Below, in pieces: positions 25,798 to 38,500 of a stretch of DNA of 64,000 nt; the stretch's first letter is position 1; each line of letters starts with the position of its first letter. The DNA comes from Epiperipatus broadwayi (taxonomy: Eukaryota > Onychophora > Udeonychophora > Euonychophora > Peripatidae): NCBI GenBank assembly GCA_028023455.1, contig JAQFVV010012506.1, positions 3,900,714 through 3,964,713 on the forward strand, written 5' to 3'. Position numbers and translations under genes: made by a program. A model generated the notes under the pieces. It was not told the DNA's origin. It searched no databases and saw only the letters and a list, made by a program, of their open reading frames with translations.

Positions 25798-28245
25798 TGA
25801 AACAGACAGATCGAAGAACCGATCTTCGTTTCATGTGTTTTTAAGTACGGTAATTCGAACTACTATCCGCCCGCAGTGAGATTTGTCTATTTTCAGTCAT
25901 AATAAAAAAATTAGTTATATATATTATGTTTTGTAAATAAATATGTAAGGTTCCGTATATAAATGTCACAAACCATGAAATAATATTTGTGTGTGCGTGG
26001 TTTGTGAATTTGTATCAATTTAATTTAAAGTTCATTGCGGGCGTATTTGTTTAAATTTTAGCTTTTTGTAAAATTATACAAAGTCGTTTAAAAATACTGA
26101 TCAAAAGTCACATTCCTTTGATCAGTGTTTTTAATTAAAATCTAAATTACAAAATGTACAGAGTAATTAAATTGTATTCGAAATTAGTTAAGGAATTTAT
26201 ATGTGTAATTACTGAGTCAATTTAAAAATTGCGTATTAAAGTAAAAGATTGCTGGAAACGGAACAATAAAAAGGATAATTGAGATTGTATGGTCAAGCTG
26301 AATGGCTGGAGGCTGGGAAAAGTAGGCGGAGCCTAAAAACAAAAATCAGGCGGAAAGGTCAACTGTGAGGATCTTAGAGAAAAACGAACATTCTAACGTT
26401 TGAGGTCTTTGAGAGAGGTAGTCTCAAGACAGCACAGCAGTTGAGAGTAATTCAAACAAATTTGTTAAGAAGTTCACCGGTAAACCGCAATGTTGATGGG
26501 CTAAGTGCCAGGAGCTGGTCTCTGCCCTGCCAATTTGGATCTTCGTGCCGCTGACTGATCATGTGTTATGTGCTTCATAATTTCCAGCTTCCAATCTCCA
26601 AATTGACAATGCCTTGCAAATAACTTTCAAAATGCGCGCCTACATTCGTCGGAAATATAAATCGTAAGAAGCCAAGCCGGATGAAGAAAGAAGGGTAACT
26701 GTGTTACATGAACTTTTAACTTTCTCCCGAGCTTAATGTTATCAATCAAATAAATGACATGTAAGTTTTTATCTTGTTTATAATGATACTGTTTAACCTG
26801 TCAGTAAATTTTCTTTTCTTTTAATCCTCCGCTCTAGTCTTTAGAAATAATTCATAAAAATTGTAATTAATAGTAATAATAATTCAAATGAATGCATTTA
26901 TATTTTTTTTTGTTGCTTATTCCATAAACAAACGATGCCAATAGTAATATTTCCCAACTCTGTGTAAAACTAGTGTATAATGATGATTAAGTTATTTACA
27001 AGTAATTCCGTTTTCTGAATTAAATATTCTTTCATATTCCGAGTTGGTAAATGTTAACTCACTTTATTATTTTATGTTAAGTTGTCATATAATTGTAATC
27101 TAAGGTTCAATCTTAAATATATAAAATGATTTCCGAGTATTATATTAATGTCATATATGAAATAAGAAATAACTCACTGTATAATTTGATACTATCGCTA
27201 CCGCCTGTCAACCTGGAAGGTTAGGGGTTTCAGAGTAAAATTAATTAATTATTGTTTTCACGGTCAGTTTAATTCCGCTATGTTTTATTGGGATAAGGAT
27301 CTCAGCCTGTGGCGTAGAAATAGACGAATAGATTCCAGGTTTTGTATAATTTCTTTTAAAAATCCACTTCAAGTACTCGTCCTTCATGTTTGTAGCAATG
27401 CCTTCTCTTCGCTGAATTTAGCGTCTCGCCATACTACCATTGGGGAAAGAAAGCAGTTTCTTTCCCAGGTAATCTCTTGGATCACCGGGTTTCGAAATGA
27501 TCCCGGCTGGTTGTAGTGTCCCGGATCTACTTGGGGGCATTAAGCCTTGTCAAAGTACAAGCCGCCCGGTATTCCGTTGATGCACCGCAAGTGATTACTG
27601 TAGGGCTCTTGAATCCAGGCAACCACCCGTACATCTATCTCCTATGTTGTATTTATATAAAACCTCCTCCAACTGTTCGTCTACGTAACGGCTCGAGTCT
27701 ATTCGAATAAAATAAGTTAATAAATAATCTTTAGATAAATATTTTTTCAATGCTCAAATACTCTGATTCTCTTAGCCACCCCTCAATCATTTAACTACAC
27801 AGCTATTGGCATGAGTTTGTTCACCAGATAAAATGATTACTAAAGACTAGTAGCCAAATACAAGAGGATTCATGAAAGTCTTACCGTACTGTTGAATACT
27901 ATGTTTATATGCTTATATTTCTATTTTCTTATTAAACAATTTATTTAATATAATTTTGTGTCCTCCACCTTATTACTCTCCAAGTCTATTTAACCATTTT
28001 CTGTCTGTATTGGCAACTTAAATATATACGTTACATGAATGACCGTTCCAGTATCTAGAGTCTAATAAATCTATATATCACTAACTGTAAGAATTTAGTC
28101 TATGTTCTGAGCTGAGCTAGAAAAGGGATAACCCCGTGCTGTTATAAAGTCATCATCGGTTGGTCATACCGGGGTTTGGGTTTGAATTTAGTTGGCGTTT
28201 TGGAATTTATTCTTAAACGTGGACTGGGTTTGAACTCGGGTACTG
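25798..28245 (+). repeat. 3' LTR of the + strand Gag unit (diverged family)
   Basis: Starts TGAAACAG and runs about 2.45 kb to near gggtactg. Beginning and end are recognisably homologous to the 2.6-kb LTR at 15812-18424, but most of the interior is not alignable by eye. No matching 5' LTR of this type exists; the left end of this unit carries the other family's LTR end, so it is a chimera. Some short GC-richer blocks (26.28-26.70 and 27.18-27.70 kb) have no coding match. The right border is approximate. Confidence 0.55.
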
Positions 28246-28257
28246 TGTATGAGTAAG

Positions 28258-28419
28258 TTTAAACTAAACTAATTAATTTTACTACGTATTTGAAACAAGT
28301 TATTCCTTATGGAAATTAGCGTGGATTGAACGTATAAAGCCCCATTGCATCGGAAATTTAAGGTTAGTATTAGGGTAAATAACATGAAGCTAGGATCGAA
28401 CTCAGATCCGACTGCTTCA
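28258..28419 (-). repeat. 5' LTR of the minus-strand element, outer 162 bp
   Basis: Essentially identical to 18263-18424 and ending at the target duplication. It is the far edge of the outer element and proves that everything between 20837 and 28419 belongs to one interrupted 5' LTR region. Confidence 0.85.
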
Positions 28420-31257
28420 GTAGATAATAAGAATGGACAGTTTTTGAAGAAATTTTGTCAGAGAGTGAATTTGAGCATTGGAAATTTATCAAATATTTAT
28501 GAGGGACAATACTCATGATCTAGAAATAATATATTCCACACAATAGATTATGTATTGGTAGAGAAAGAGGGAATGAATAAAGTATGAAAAATTAAGGTGT
28601 TTGATAATGAAGAGAGAATATGTAAGTGATCATAACTTCTTTGTAATAGAAATGGTTAACATGATGGAGAATAGAAATAAAAGTAGAAACAATAGTGAAA
28701 GATGTGGATGGAGAGTGAATGATGAGAATAAGTTGGAAGAGTATAAAATACAAGTTGAAGAAACCATGGAACAATTGGTTGGGGATGATTATAAGGGCTG
28801 GTGTGATGGAATAGAAAAAGTGGCAAATAGGGTTTTAGGTGAGAATATTCAGAAGAATAAAAGTAATAAAAATGAGTTAGTAAAAGTGTAAAAGAGGGGG
28901 AAAGCATACACAGAAGTTGGCTAAAGTAGATAATTATATAGAGAATGAAATTGAATAGTAAATTGTTGGGGGATATTAATAAAAGTGGAAAAGATGGGAG
29001 TAAAAAAAATTGGAATTACATTAAAAGGAGAAATGTATGGGGTGATAGTATTACCAGATGATTTAGGGAATGGACTGTAGTTCTAGAGAAAAATTAGAGA
29101 GAATCTTAAATAGGTATGTAATGGATATAAAAAAAAATGTTAGATATGAAGGACAGAGTGATAGAAAACATGAAAGCATATAATAATGGAATATTAGGTT
29201 TACAGAAAATGAACTGAATGAGGCAGGGAAAAAATTAAAAAGTGGAAAGGCAATAAGTTTAGAAGGATGGGCAGCAGAGATGATTTAGGGCATAGAGTAA
29301 AAGTAAAGCTATTATCATGTTTTAATAAGATGGCACAAAAGATAGTTTTTCCAGGTAGTTGGAGGAATACAAGAATAAGATTATTATTTAAAAGAAAGAG
29401 TAAGGATAATAGAAAGTTAAACAATTATAGACCGATAGTGGTAACATCAGTTTTATATAAAGTTTTCTCGTATATAGTGGCTGGAAGAGTAGCAAAATGG
29501 ATGGAAGGAAATAATGTAGTGGGGGAAATGCAAGGAGGTTTTAGATCAGATAGTGTATAGGAGATAGTTTATTTGTAGTTACACAACTTATGGATATGAG
29601 TAGGAATTAAGGTAGACAGTTATATATGAGTTTTATAGATATAGAGAAGGCATATGATAGAGTAAATAGAAATAGATTATGGGTAAGTTTAGCAAATTTG
29701 GGAATGAATAAAGCTTTAATGGATATTATTAAGAAATTATATGAAAATAATTACTATACATATCAATTAGAGGATATAGAATCAGTTAAAGTTAAAAATG
29801 GGGTGGGACTAAGGCAAGGATGCTCTATGTCACCTATTTTGTTTTTGTTGTATTTTGAGTGAAATGGAGAAAGCAATAGAAAGACTAGGAAGAGGGATAG
29901 AGATACCATTAATAGGTGGCAAGGGAGTATATATTTTGCCAGGTCTTTTTTGCAGATGATGTCTTTTTATGTGCAGAAAGAAGAGAAGATATGGAAGTTA
30001 TGCTGAGGACATGTGCAAGAGTGAGTAAAGAGATGAGGATCAAATTTAGTGAAGAAAAATCAAATATAATGATGGTTAATATTGGGGAAAGAGAAGACAT
30101 AAAGTTTAGTGTGGAGAATAGATATAGTTATTTAGGAATCATCTTAAATAATCAGAAAAATTGCTTGGATGAATGAGAGAAAAAATTGATAAATGAAGCA
30201 AAGAATAGAAATGGATTGATTAAGCAATTAAGTGTTTTCATATAATAAATGATATAGCTAGAATTGTATGGAAGGGAGTGGCAGTATCAGGGTTAATATA
30301 TGGCAATGATGTGTTAGTAAAGGGATATTAGATTATTGAAAAAGTACAAAGGGAAGTAGGAAGTCATGCATTAGATGTAGGTGTGTGGATAGCAAAGGAG
30401 TTGATTCAAGAAGAAATGAGATGGTCAAGTTTTTATATGAGAGTTGGTAAAAGCGAAATGAAAATGTTCAGTAGATTGCAGTTTATGAATAATAAAAGAA
30501 TAGTCAAAATAGTATTTAATTGGGTTATGAGTAAAGGGCATGCAACAAAATGGGTGAGGAAGGTAATGTGGTATGCAGAAGATTTGGATAAAGAATTTAT
30601 ATCAGTATACTTGTACAAAAGGTGGGATGATTGTGTTAGGATTGTTGAGTGTTATAGTGGTAAGGAATGGGATAGAAGAATAGATGCATTAATAAAGAAT
30701 AGGAAGTTGGAGAGATGGAGAACTAGTATGAAGAGTAAAAAGAATTTAAATATATATAGAAGTAAATGGAACATTGGGCCCAAGTTAATTTATAATAATA
30801 GCAAGAAAAGTAGTTTACTGTTTAAGGCTCGAACGGGATCTTTAGCAATAAGGGAATATACACGTAAATGGAAAAATATGGGTGATTTAGTCTGCAAGTT
30901 GTGTGAGAAAGGCATAGAAAATATTAGGCATCTGTTGATTCAATGTAAGTGGTTGAAAGCAGAAAGGGTACAAATAATGAAATTATGGAAAGCTAAATAT
31001 AAATAAAGTAATTATACAGAAAGTGGGTTATTGGTTTTTATGCTGGGATGGGGAACAGATAAGGGAGATTTAGATGTGAAGCCCATGGAGTTGACAAAGA
31101 TTATGTTGTAAAAATGGGATAGAGAAGATTATGGGAAAACTTAGGATGGGGAATGGAAAGGGAAGATAAAGTAGTTATTAGGTTTCTCTGGACATAGTTT
31201 CTGAGAGGTTCCTGACTCCGTATGAGGACAAGTCACAGTGCATCACATCACATCAAC
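28420..31257 (+). pseudogene. Non-LTR retrotransposon copy B, right part (decayed)
   Basis: Continues the copy split at 15811. Order: end of an apurinic-type endonuclease (DH dyad before a long charged linker, 28424-28890), reverse transcriptase with NNYRPIVVTSVL and QGGFRSD (29267-29560), [13 protein letters not shown] and GLRQGCSMSPILF (29626-29862), the catalytic FADD box (29948-29961), and a C-terminal domain with CKLC...H...C (30383-31006). At least five frameshifts or stops separate these blocks. The 3' end carries catcacatcacatca, the family tail. It belongs to the jockey/CR1-like group by domain order. It is dead. Confidence 0.85.
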
Positions 31258-31331
31258 AGTTTGTGTAAGTATAGCAACATATGATCACATGATATTTTAG
31301 TGGTTTTAATGACTATCATAATCATTTATTA

Positions 31332-31823
31332 GAGATTATTTCTAGTCCAGATATAAACTTTAAATCTCATTGAAGATGAAATGTTTTCTTAATTAAACAC
31401 CCACACGTGAAGGAATTCAATGGAAAAAAAAAGTAACTTTTATAGCTATATATAATAACCTCCATTCCACTACATTCTCGAAACAAAGAAATAAAGACAA
31501 CTTAAAAGACAAATGACCCCCCGAGAAGCATTTTCTGCTAAACCAGTACCCAATAGTTGGATTAAATCATAATCTCTCATATATATCTTTACCATATGCT
31601 CAGTATTTATTAATAATAGTGTTACATTTTGATTTAAAAGTGTCAATTTTACTTCCTTCATAACTTTGACCTGATCTACTCTAGAAAGATTATCACAATT
31701 TTTTATTAAGTAGAGATTATCCCTAGTCCAGATATAAAGTTTAAACCTCAAGTTTGACACTTATAAATCAAATTATAAGGGTACTATTAATAAATACTGA
31801 GCATGTGATAAAAATATATATGC
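31332..31823. repeat. Repeat cluster with a 65-70 bp inverted pair
   Basis: 31580-31646 (atatatctttaccatatgctcagtatttattaata...) is the reverse complement, with differences, of 31753-31821, a MITE-like palindrome of about 240 bp. In addition, a stretch near 31711-31748 (ctagtccagatataaagtttaaa) is a direct repeat of 31332-31367. No coding capacity. Confidence 0.6.
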
Positions 31824-32254
31824 CAAATCTTGGATCTGATGAAATGTATCTTGGGAGTCATTTGTCTTAATTCATTTCAAGAATATGTGATTGAGTGGAA
31901 GTTATTAAGTACATCTAAAAAACGGCTTACAATAATTTTCAAGTCCTCCGTAATCCTTAAGCTTTATAGTCCGCGTTTATGGCTTAAAGAGGCAATTAAT
32001 TTGCAATATTAAAATATTTTTTTTATGCAAAACAAAGGCATGTTAATCAAAAATATAAGCTTAGTCAGATTTATTACACCTCTTTAGTCATTATTGAAAA
32101 TCCTTTCTTGCCCCATTATTCCGTAACAATCTTCTATATCGGAATGACACTATCTGTTCACCTTATTCTGGATTATAATATGTTTAATGTAGTTAGGCGC
32201 ATTCCCACTTCCTGATACCTTTTAACAGGAAGGTAAAAATAATATACGTCAAAT
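31824..32254. other. No feature seen
   Basis: Sequence upstream of the UFM1 promoter; less AT-skewed than most of the window, but no exon, repeat or motif could be supported. Confidence 0.4.
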
Positions 32255-32538
32255 ACTGAGACGTCTCAGTAACGGCGATTTATCTTGACTAGTAGCGCCA
32301 TATTCTTTATTTCATTAAAAAACGTTACAAATAACATTAAATAATTAAGTATCATTTTATTAAACATAAAAAAATAAACAAACTTATATCACAAGTAATA
32401 TAATATTTTATTTTTAAATGTATAACATAAATTTTATTTAGAAATATATATATTTCAGGTAGTATAGTAATTGTTTTGAGAGCGTTTTTATTTTTTTGAG
32501 TCACGTGATATTTCAACACGTCAGCAGGCTGTAGTACC
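32255..32538 (+). promoter_or_regulatory. UFM1: UFM1 promoter / 5' UTR region
   Basis: Two motifs stand out upstream of the split start codon: a perfect 16-bp palindrome actgagacgtctcagt (32255-32270) containing the CRE-like core GACGTC, and an E-box TCACGTGA (32501-32508) only 31 bp before the A of the start codon. The latter matches the MITF/TFE CLEAR-type core at nearly every position. There is no TATA box at a clear spacing. Transcription start is not visible in the sequence; the E-box may lie in the 5' UTR or just outside. Confidence 0.4.
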
Positions 32539-32540
32539 AT
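32539..32540 (+). CDS. UFM1: UFM1 exon 1, coding part (AT of the start codon)
   Basis: Exon 1 contributes only A and T of the initiator ATG; the donor gtaagt follows at 32541. The G comes from exon 2 after a 92-bp intron. Genomic sequence also reads ATG here because the intron begins with G, but that frame runs straight into TAA. The upstream extent of exon 1 is 5' UTR and unknown. Confidence 0.8.
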
Positions 32541-35500
32541 GTAAGTGTAATATGGAAGATAAAAGATTTATACAGTTATTTAATTGTAATTGAACAAATA
32601 TGTTTAAATAATTATTTCATATATATCTTTAGGTCTGCGAAAGTAACGTTTAAAATCACATTAACTTCTGATCCTAAGTTGCCTTTTAAAGTGTGAGTAT
32701 CTGAGTTTATAGTATTAAATCATAACGTTTGTTATTTCTCTTTCCATGAACTTGGATTTTTTTTTATGTCAAAACATTATCTTGTATGTTATATTAATAA
32801 GAAAGCAATACACGTGTCTGTATCCTAAATAAATCTATATGTATTATAAAAGTATATTCATTTTTAATGATAAAGCAGCCAGTATGCTCGTATTTTTTTA
32901 AGTACGTAATTATCTCCCCATCACATTCCATTATGTATCATCTTAGTTAAGTCTTGTTAGTGTATATTTGATTATATATACGAACAGCTGTTTAGGTATC
33001 ACCTTGGTAATCGTTCATTTTCTCTTATTGCTAACCAAAATGCTGAATAAATTTAGCCGCATAATTTCCAAAAATTTCTGACAAAAATAACAGTTAAATG
33101 AATATTATCATTGTATGTTCTATAAGAATGTGCATATTCTTTGATACGAAATTGTTTTAATTCCTTATAGACTTGATTTACTCTTGGCATTTGTTTATCC
33201 TTCAGTTCCTTTGATCATAAGTTTTCTGTCAAAGTTAAATCCTCGAATTAACTCTACATCAACTTTCAGGCCTGACTGCACTTTGCTTTACAATTCAAGC
33301 TCTTTTTTTTTTTTTTTTGATACTCAATTGACTTCATTTTCTTCCCCCTTTTTCCCATTCTGACCACAAGTTTTTAATATCTCCTTCATAATTCCTCTAT
33401 ATTAGATATATGGCCAATTGAAATATTTTTCTGTTTTATAATATTCTTAATAAGTATTTCTCTTCATTTTATTCTCTTTAATATCCCAGATGCTTATTTT
33501 TCAACTTTTTTATTATTTCACCAAATATATCTCAAAATATTTCCAACCCCCATTCTACTCATCCAAATAAAGCTCCATTTCAAACATTAGTCATGCATCC
33601 TTTTAATAACTTAATTGTCTATTTTTTTTATTATAAAGTCTAACTATGACAATTCTTTCTTATTTTAATATCTTATCATTATTTCCATGATCAGATAACC
33701 AGCTACATAATTAAAAAAAAAATTAGAATGCTGTAACCTGGCCAACTTATTTTTATTATTTATTTTCATTTCAAAACTTTGTATAAATATCATGAATTCT
33801 AATTACTATTTTGTTTAGTTTATTCTTATGAAAGCAAAATTAATTTAAAAAAGAATAGGCTAAAGTTCTGTCTTAGTCTTGCTTTGTATCCTTTTTTTTT
33901 TGTGTGTGAAAAGACTATTCTTCCATCTATTCTTTGATTCATATATCAATTTTGTGATAATAATCTCTCTTTCCAGTCTTTGTCCTTCAAAGTAATCCAA
34001 TGTATCTTATCATAGACTTTTTCTAAAGATTGTGAACAGATTATCAGTTTCCCTTAATATTATCTTAACACAATTCATCATCATTTTATTTTTAGCATCT
34101 TCCATTTATACTTAAGCATATGTGAAATTCCTTATCTGAATTCTCATACTTTTTTTTTTTTCTCATGTATCATAGTATCAGCTGGCAAGCAAACCCACTA
34201 ACCCGTGACAGTTGCTTGTAAAGTACCTGTCGCTGACCTCTCGACCACCAATGCTTGACTATGAATTCTCATACTTTAAGTTTTTCAAAATGAATCATAA
34301 CCATTTAAAGAAATTACTCTACTGTTTTATAAATTATAATATAAACACTATTAAATTATAGCCTTGAATCAAACTTCTATCATTCCTTGCATTTTACTAT
34401 TCTTGAAATAGATTTAGATTCAATGTTAAGAAAACTTAATACTAGAGCTGAGAAGTCTGAAATAGGAAAAAAGATTATTAATAAATTAAAAGATTGAAAT
34501 TAAATAAAAATTTTCAATTTGTAATTATAAAAAAAAGTTAACAATAGCAAGATATATATGGTAATATTAATTCAAATGAAAGAAAAAGTTCAAGAAATGT
34601 TAAATAAGTTACAGACTCAAATAGTTTGTTAAGAGAAGGATGATAAAAAAAAATCCTTAGTTTAGCTATATTAGGAAGATGAAAGTAGAAAAAATACAAA
34701 TATCAAAGTAGATAGAATAATGTATAACAATCTACAGAAAATTGTGAAAGAGAAAGCTAGACAAATAAACTAGAAAAAAAAATGTTCAAGAAAATAGCAA
34801 ATTACAAAGATAAGATTTGATTTAATTTATAATAATAAAAAAATACTTTGAGTGGGATTAAAAAGGATTGTAGTACTGAAACAACAATTGAAGTGAAAAA
34901 TAATTTTACTAATATCTGTGTTTAATGGTAATTTATTAAAGGGTTAAATATATTGAAAAGTTTGGAAGAAGATATGTGATTTGTATGATTAATAATAAAC
35001 CCTCATCTGAAATCAATTTCTTTCACTTGATGGTTTACATTTATAAATTCCTTTGTGATTTTAAACCATTTTTTCCATTAATACTATTATTACTTTCTGT
35101 AAAAAAAAAAATATTGACCTTTTTTTATACTAATTCATAATTTTCTACAATTTTTTCTTTTATTTATGGAACTATTTTTGTATTTGTTTTTTATAGATGA
35201 TTTTTGTATTTTTATTATCATTTTTGCTAATATGCATGTACACTTAGTTACTCAAGAGAAGCTTTCAACCTCAACAATATTTTATAAAAAAACAGCTCTT
35301 CACTTTTCTTATTAATGTAAATTAAAATAATCTGTGATTATCAGATGCATATACAACTCCTATCCTATTATTTGAATTATCATTATCACTGTGATTGCTT
35401 TCTGGCTTTTGTCTTTATCAATGAGGCCTGAGATTCGTCAAGTTTAAAACCTGAAATTTCAAATCATTCTAAAGTTTTAAACCTATCAACCCATTTGAAT

Positions 35501-38500
35501 TATTTTATTAATCTGAAACCAATTCATTAACTATATACTTTACTACCTTCAGTTCTTTATTAACTATAGACGCTTGAGGAGTTATTGAGACTGGGGGAGG
35601 GGGGGGAGTATAGCCACTACTAAAAATATCAAATGATAAATGGTACAACTAGGAGTATAATTTTTTATTTATCTATTTACAAATGAAAATGAAAAGTAAT
35701 GCGGGTTATGTAAACAAAATAAAATTAAAATAAAATGTGTATTTTTTTTTACAAATGATACTACAATTGACAGATAGCTAAAAATTTAGAAATTAAATTA
35801 AACGAATATGAACAAAAATAGGAATTTACTTATACAAATTATTTTTTAAAAAACATAAAAGTTATCAATAATAATAATAAAAATATGAATTTACTAGTAC
35901 AAAGTAATTTAAAAAAAAAATTCAGAATGTTGAAATTCTATGGCATAATTATTTAAATCAAACATCTGCAAGATTTTCACATGCTTATATAGGTGATAAG
36001 GTATTGAAAATTGATATGTGATTTTTTTTTGAAATTACAGGAAAAAATAAAACCAAAGGAAATAATCAGTTTCTTAACAAAAAATGAAAATAATAATTTT
36101 TTATGTGTGTTTCAATCAAAGCAATACTGTATTGGAGTTTGTTTTTTTTTGTCTACAAAGGAGCCTTAAGTAAATAGATAATGGAGATTAGTTATAGTTT
36201 TTTTGCAAACAAATGAAGTTGAAATATTAATGACTGTGGTGGATGTGCTTTCAAAATGATAAAGTAATTTTAAGGAAACTAGACAATTTTTATGAATAAT
36301 AGCTCTAAAAATGATAAATTCTATCTAACAAAATTTATTCTTGATCTGAAAGTAGTGGTAAATCGAAAAAATAAACACTACTCTTCAACCCCATAGGATT
36401 TAAACATTCTTCCCATAATCTTTTTTTTTTTTTGTGTGTGTTTTTTTTTTTTTAAATTATTTTGTTCAATTCATTTTATTTCTCTAATTACTTTGTACAA
36501 TTAAATTTGTATTTTTTTTTTTTCTTGTTTATTTGTAACATTTTTTATATGAGTAAATTTATATTTCTGATTTTCTTGTTTATTTAATTAAATTTCTAAA
36601 TTTTTTAGATGTCTACCAATTAATTAATTGTAGATGGATTTGTTAAAAAAGTATACATATTTTTTTTACATACATTATTTTTCTTTCTTTTCATTTAAAA
36701 ACAAAAAGAATCGCACTCTGGCTACATATATTATTTATTGCTTGTTATTTTCAGCGGTGGTTGGATAGCTCACATAAGTGTCAATAATTATTCTTAAATG
36801 CCTGCTAATGATTGCCAGTTATAATACGGATGACATTGTTTTTAAAAATATGTGTTGTGTACATTTTTGTAATGAAATACAACTATTATTATCCTAGAAA
36901 AGCTAATCAATGTAGTAGTCATATAGTGATTAGTGTAGGTGCTTTCCAAGCAGTTGATTTAGGTTTGTTTCCCAGTTAGTACATAATTGCTTTGAGAATT
37001 TGTGAAAGTGGTCGGTTTAATTCCTAAGGATCTTTAACCAAATGTAGAAAGTAAAAAAAAGGGAGGAGGGAGACTATTTTGATCATATTACCACTTTGAT
37101 ATCCAAGTATCATTTGTTCTCATGAGTAAACTAATCATATGATAGAAATTTTAATAATTTTTATATAAAAAAAGGGGGGGGGTATGGTCATTATTACGTG
37201 TAAGAATAAATTCTTAACTTAAAAACTTCAGCAAATTTATGATAGTACAATTTTTATAAAAATTTCTACTACATTTTTATTGTATTGTTGTTTAAATCAT
37301 TTGGAAATTATTAATTTTCACCAATATTTATTTCATATTTTGGGAAAAGATTGTTTTAATAGAAATTTGTGAAAAAAAAAAATTATATTAAAATTTCTAT
37401 AAATAATAGGTAAAAAAAATTTTTTTTAAATAATGCTTTTATGTAAAAAGTAATAGTCAATTAAAAAGTAGAAAAATAAACTAATTCGACTAATAAGTAG
37501 AAAAAAAAACCCCTGAATCTCAGTTAATCTGCCATTCTTGGAAAATATCATAAACTTGTTATAAAACAATTGCAAATTGCAGGAATATTGTTGTTTAAAA
37601 ATTTTTGAATTTTGCTCTGGCTCAGATTTTTTTTCCTAGTTTTAACCAAATGTAAAAAAAAAATATTTTTAATTAACGCTTTTATGTAAACAGTACTAAT
37701 CGACTAAAAGATAGAAAAATAACAAAGTAATCTGACTAATAAGTAGCAAAAAAAAAAAAAACAAACTCATTTAATTTGCCATTCTTGGAAAATATCAGAG
37801 ATCTTAAGACTCTAGACTTGTTATAAAACAATTGGAAATTGCAAGAATATTGTTTCAGAAAGGCATTTGAGGCTCAACTAAATCATAAAAATCAAAAAAA
37901 ATCCTCAAATACTTTTATGAATGATAATTTTCCTGCAAATTTTCAATTGTTTATAATAAGTCTAAATTCTTAGGATCTCTGTTTTTTTCCAAGAATAGCA
38001 AATTATCTAAGATTCAGTTTTTTTCTATTTTTTAATTGGATTACTTTATAGTCAGCTAGTATTGTTTTATGTAAAAACATTATTTTAAAAAAAATTCTTT
38101 TTACATATTATTTGGTAAAAACTAAAAAAATCTCAGCCAGGGCAAAATTCAAAAATTTTGAAATGACAATATTACTACAATTTCCAACAATTATTTATAA
38201 CAAGTCTAGATTCTTAAGATCTCTGATATTTTCCAAGAATGGCAAATTAACTGAGATTCAGTTTTTTTCTACTTTTTAGTTGGATTACTTTGTTTTATTT
38301 TTCTACTTTTTAGTCAGCTAGTACTGTTTACATAAAAGTGCTATTTAAAAAAAATTTTTTTACATATTATTTGGTAAAACTAAAAAAAAAAAATTTCAGC
38401 CAGAGCAAAATTAAAAAATAAGGACACACAGCCAGAAACATACACAGACAGGGCAAGTTAATAAAAAAAGCATTTAATATAGCTTGCTTTTTCTTAGTTT

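Larger units (their letters stand above)
15812..28419 (-). mobile_element. Composite Gag-coding LTR retroelement nested in copy B
   Basis: A 12.6-kb insertion bounded by TGTACCGG at the left and GCTTCA at the right, with a 4-bp target duplication GTAG (15808-15811, 28420-28423) inside the non-LTR copy. Read on the minus strand, the outer element is 5' LTR (28419-28258 plus 22947-20837), primer-binding-like site, short Gag ORF, polypurine tract and complete 3' LTR (18424-15812). Its 5' LTR is interrupted at 22948-28257 by a second, opposite-facing Gag element with its own primer-binding site, polypurine tract and LTR. No protease, reverse transcriptase, RNase H or integrase frame is present. 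Both units must have depended on proteins supplied in trans. Confidence 0.75.

Noticed and set aside
32541-32632. UFM1 translation starting at the genomic ATG 32539-32541 without splicing
   Set aside because: The next codon is TAA. The conserved N-terminus appears only after removing the 92-bp intron.
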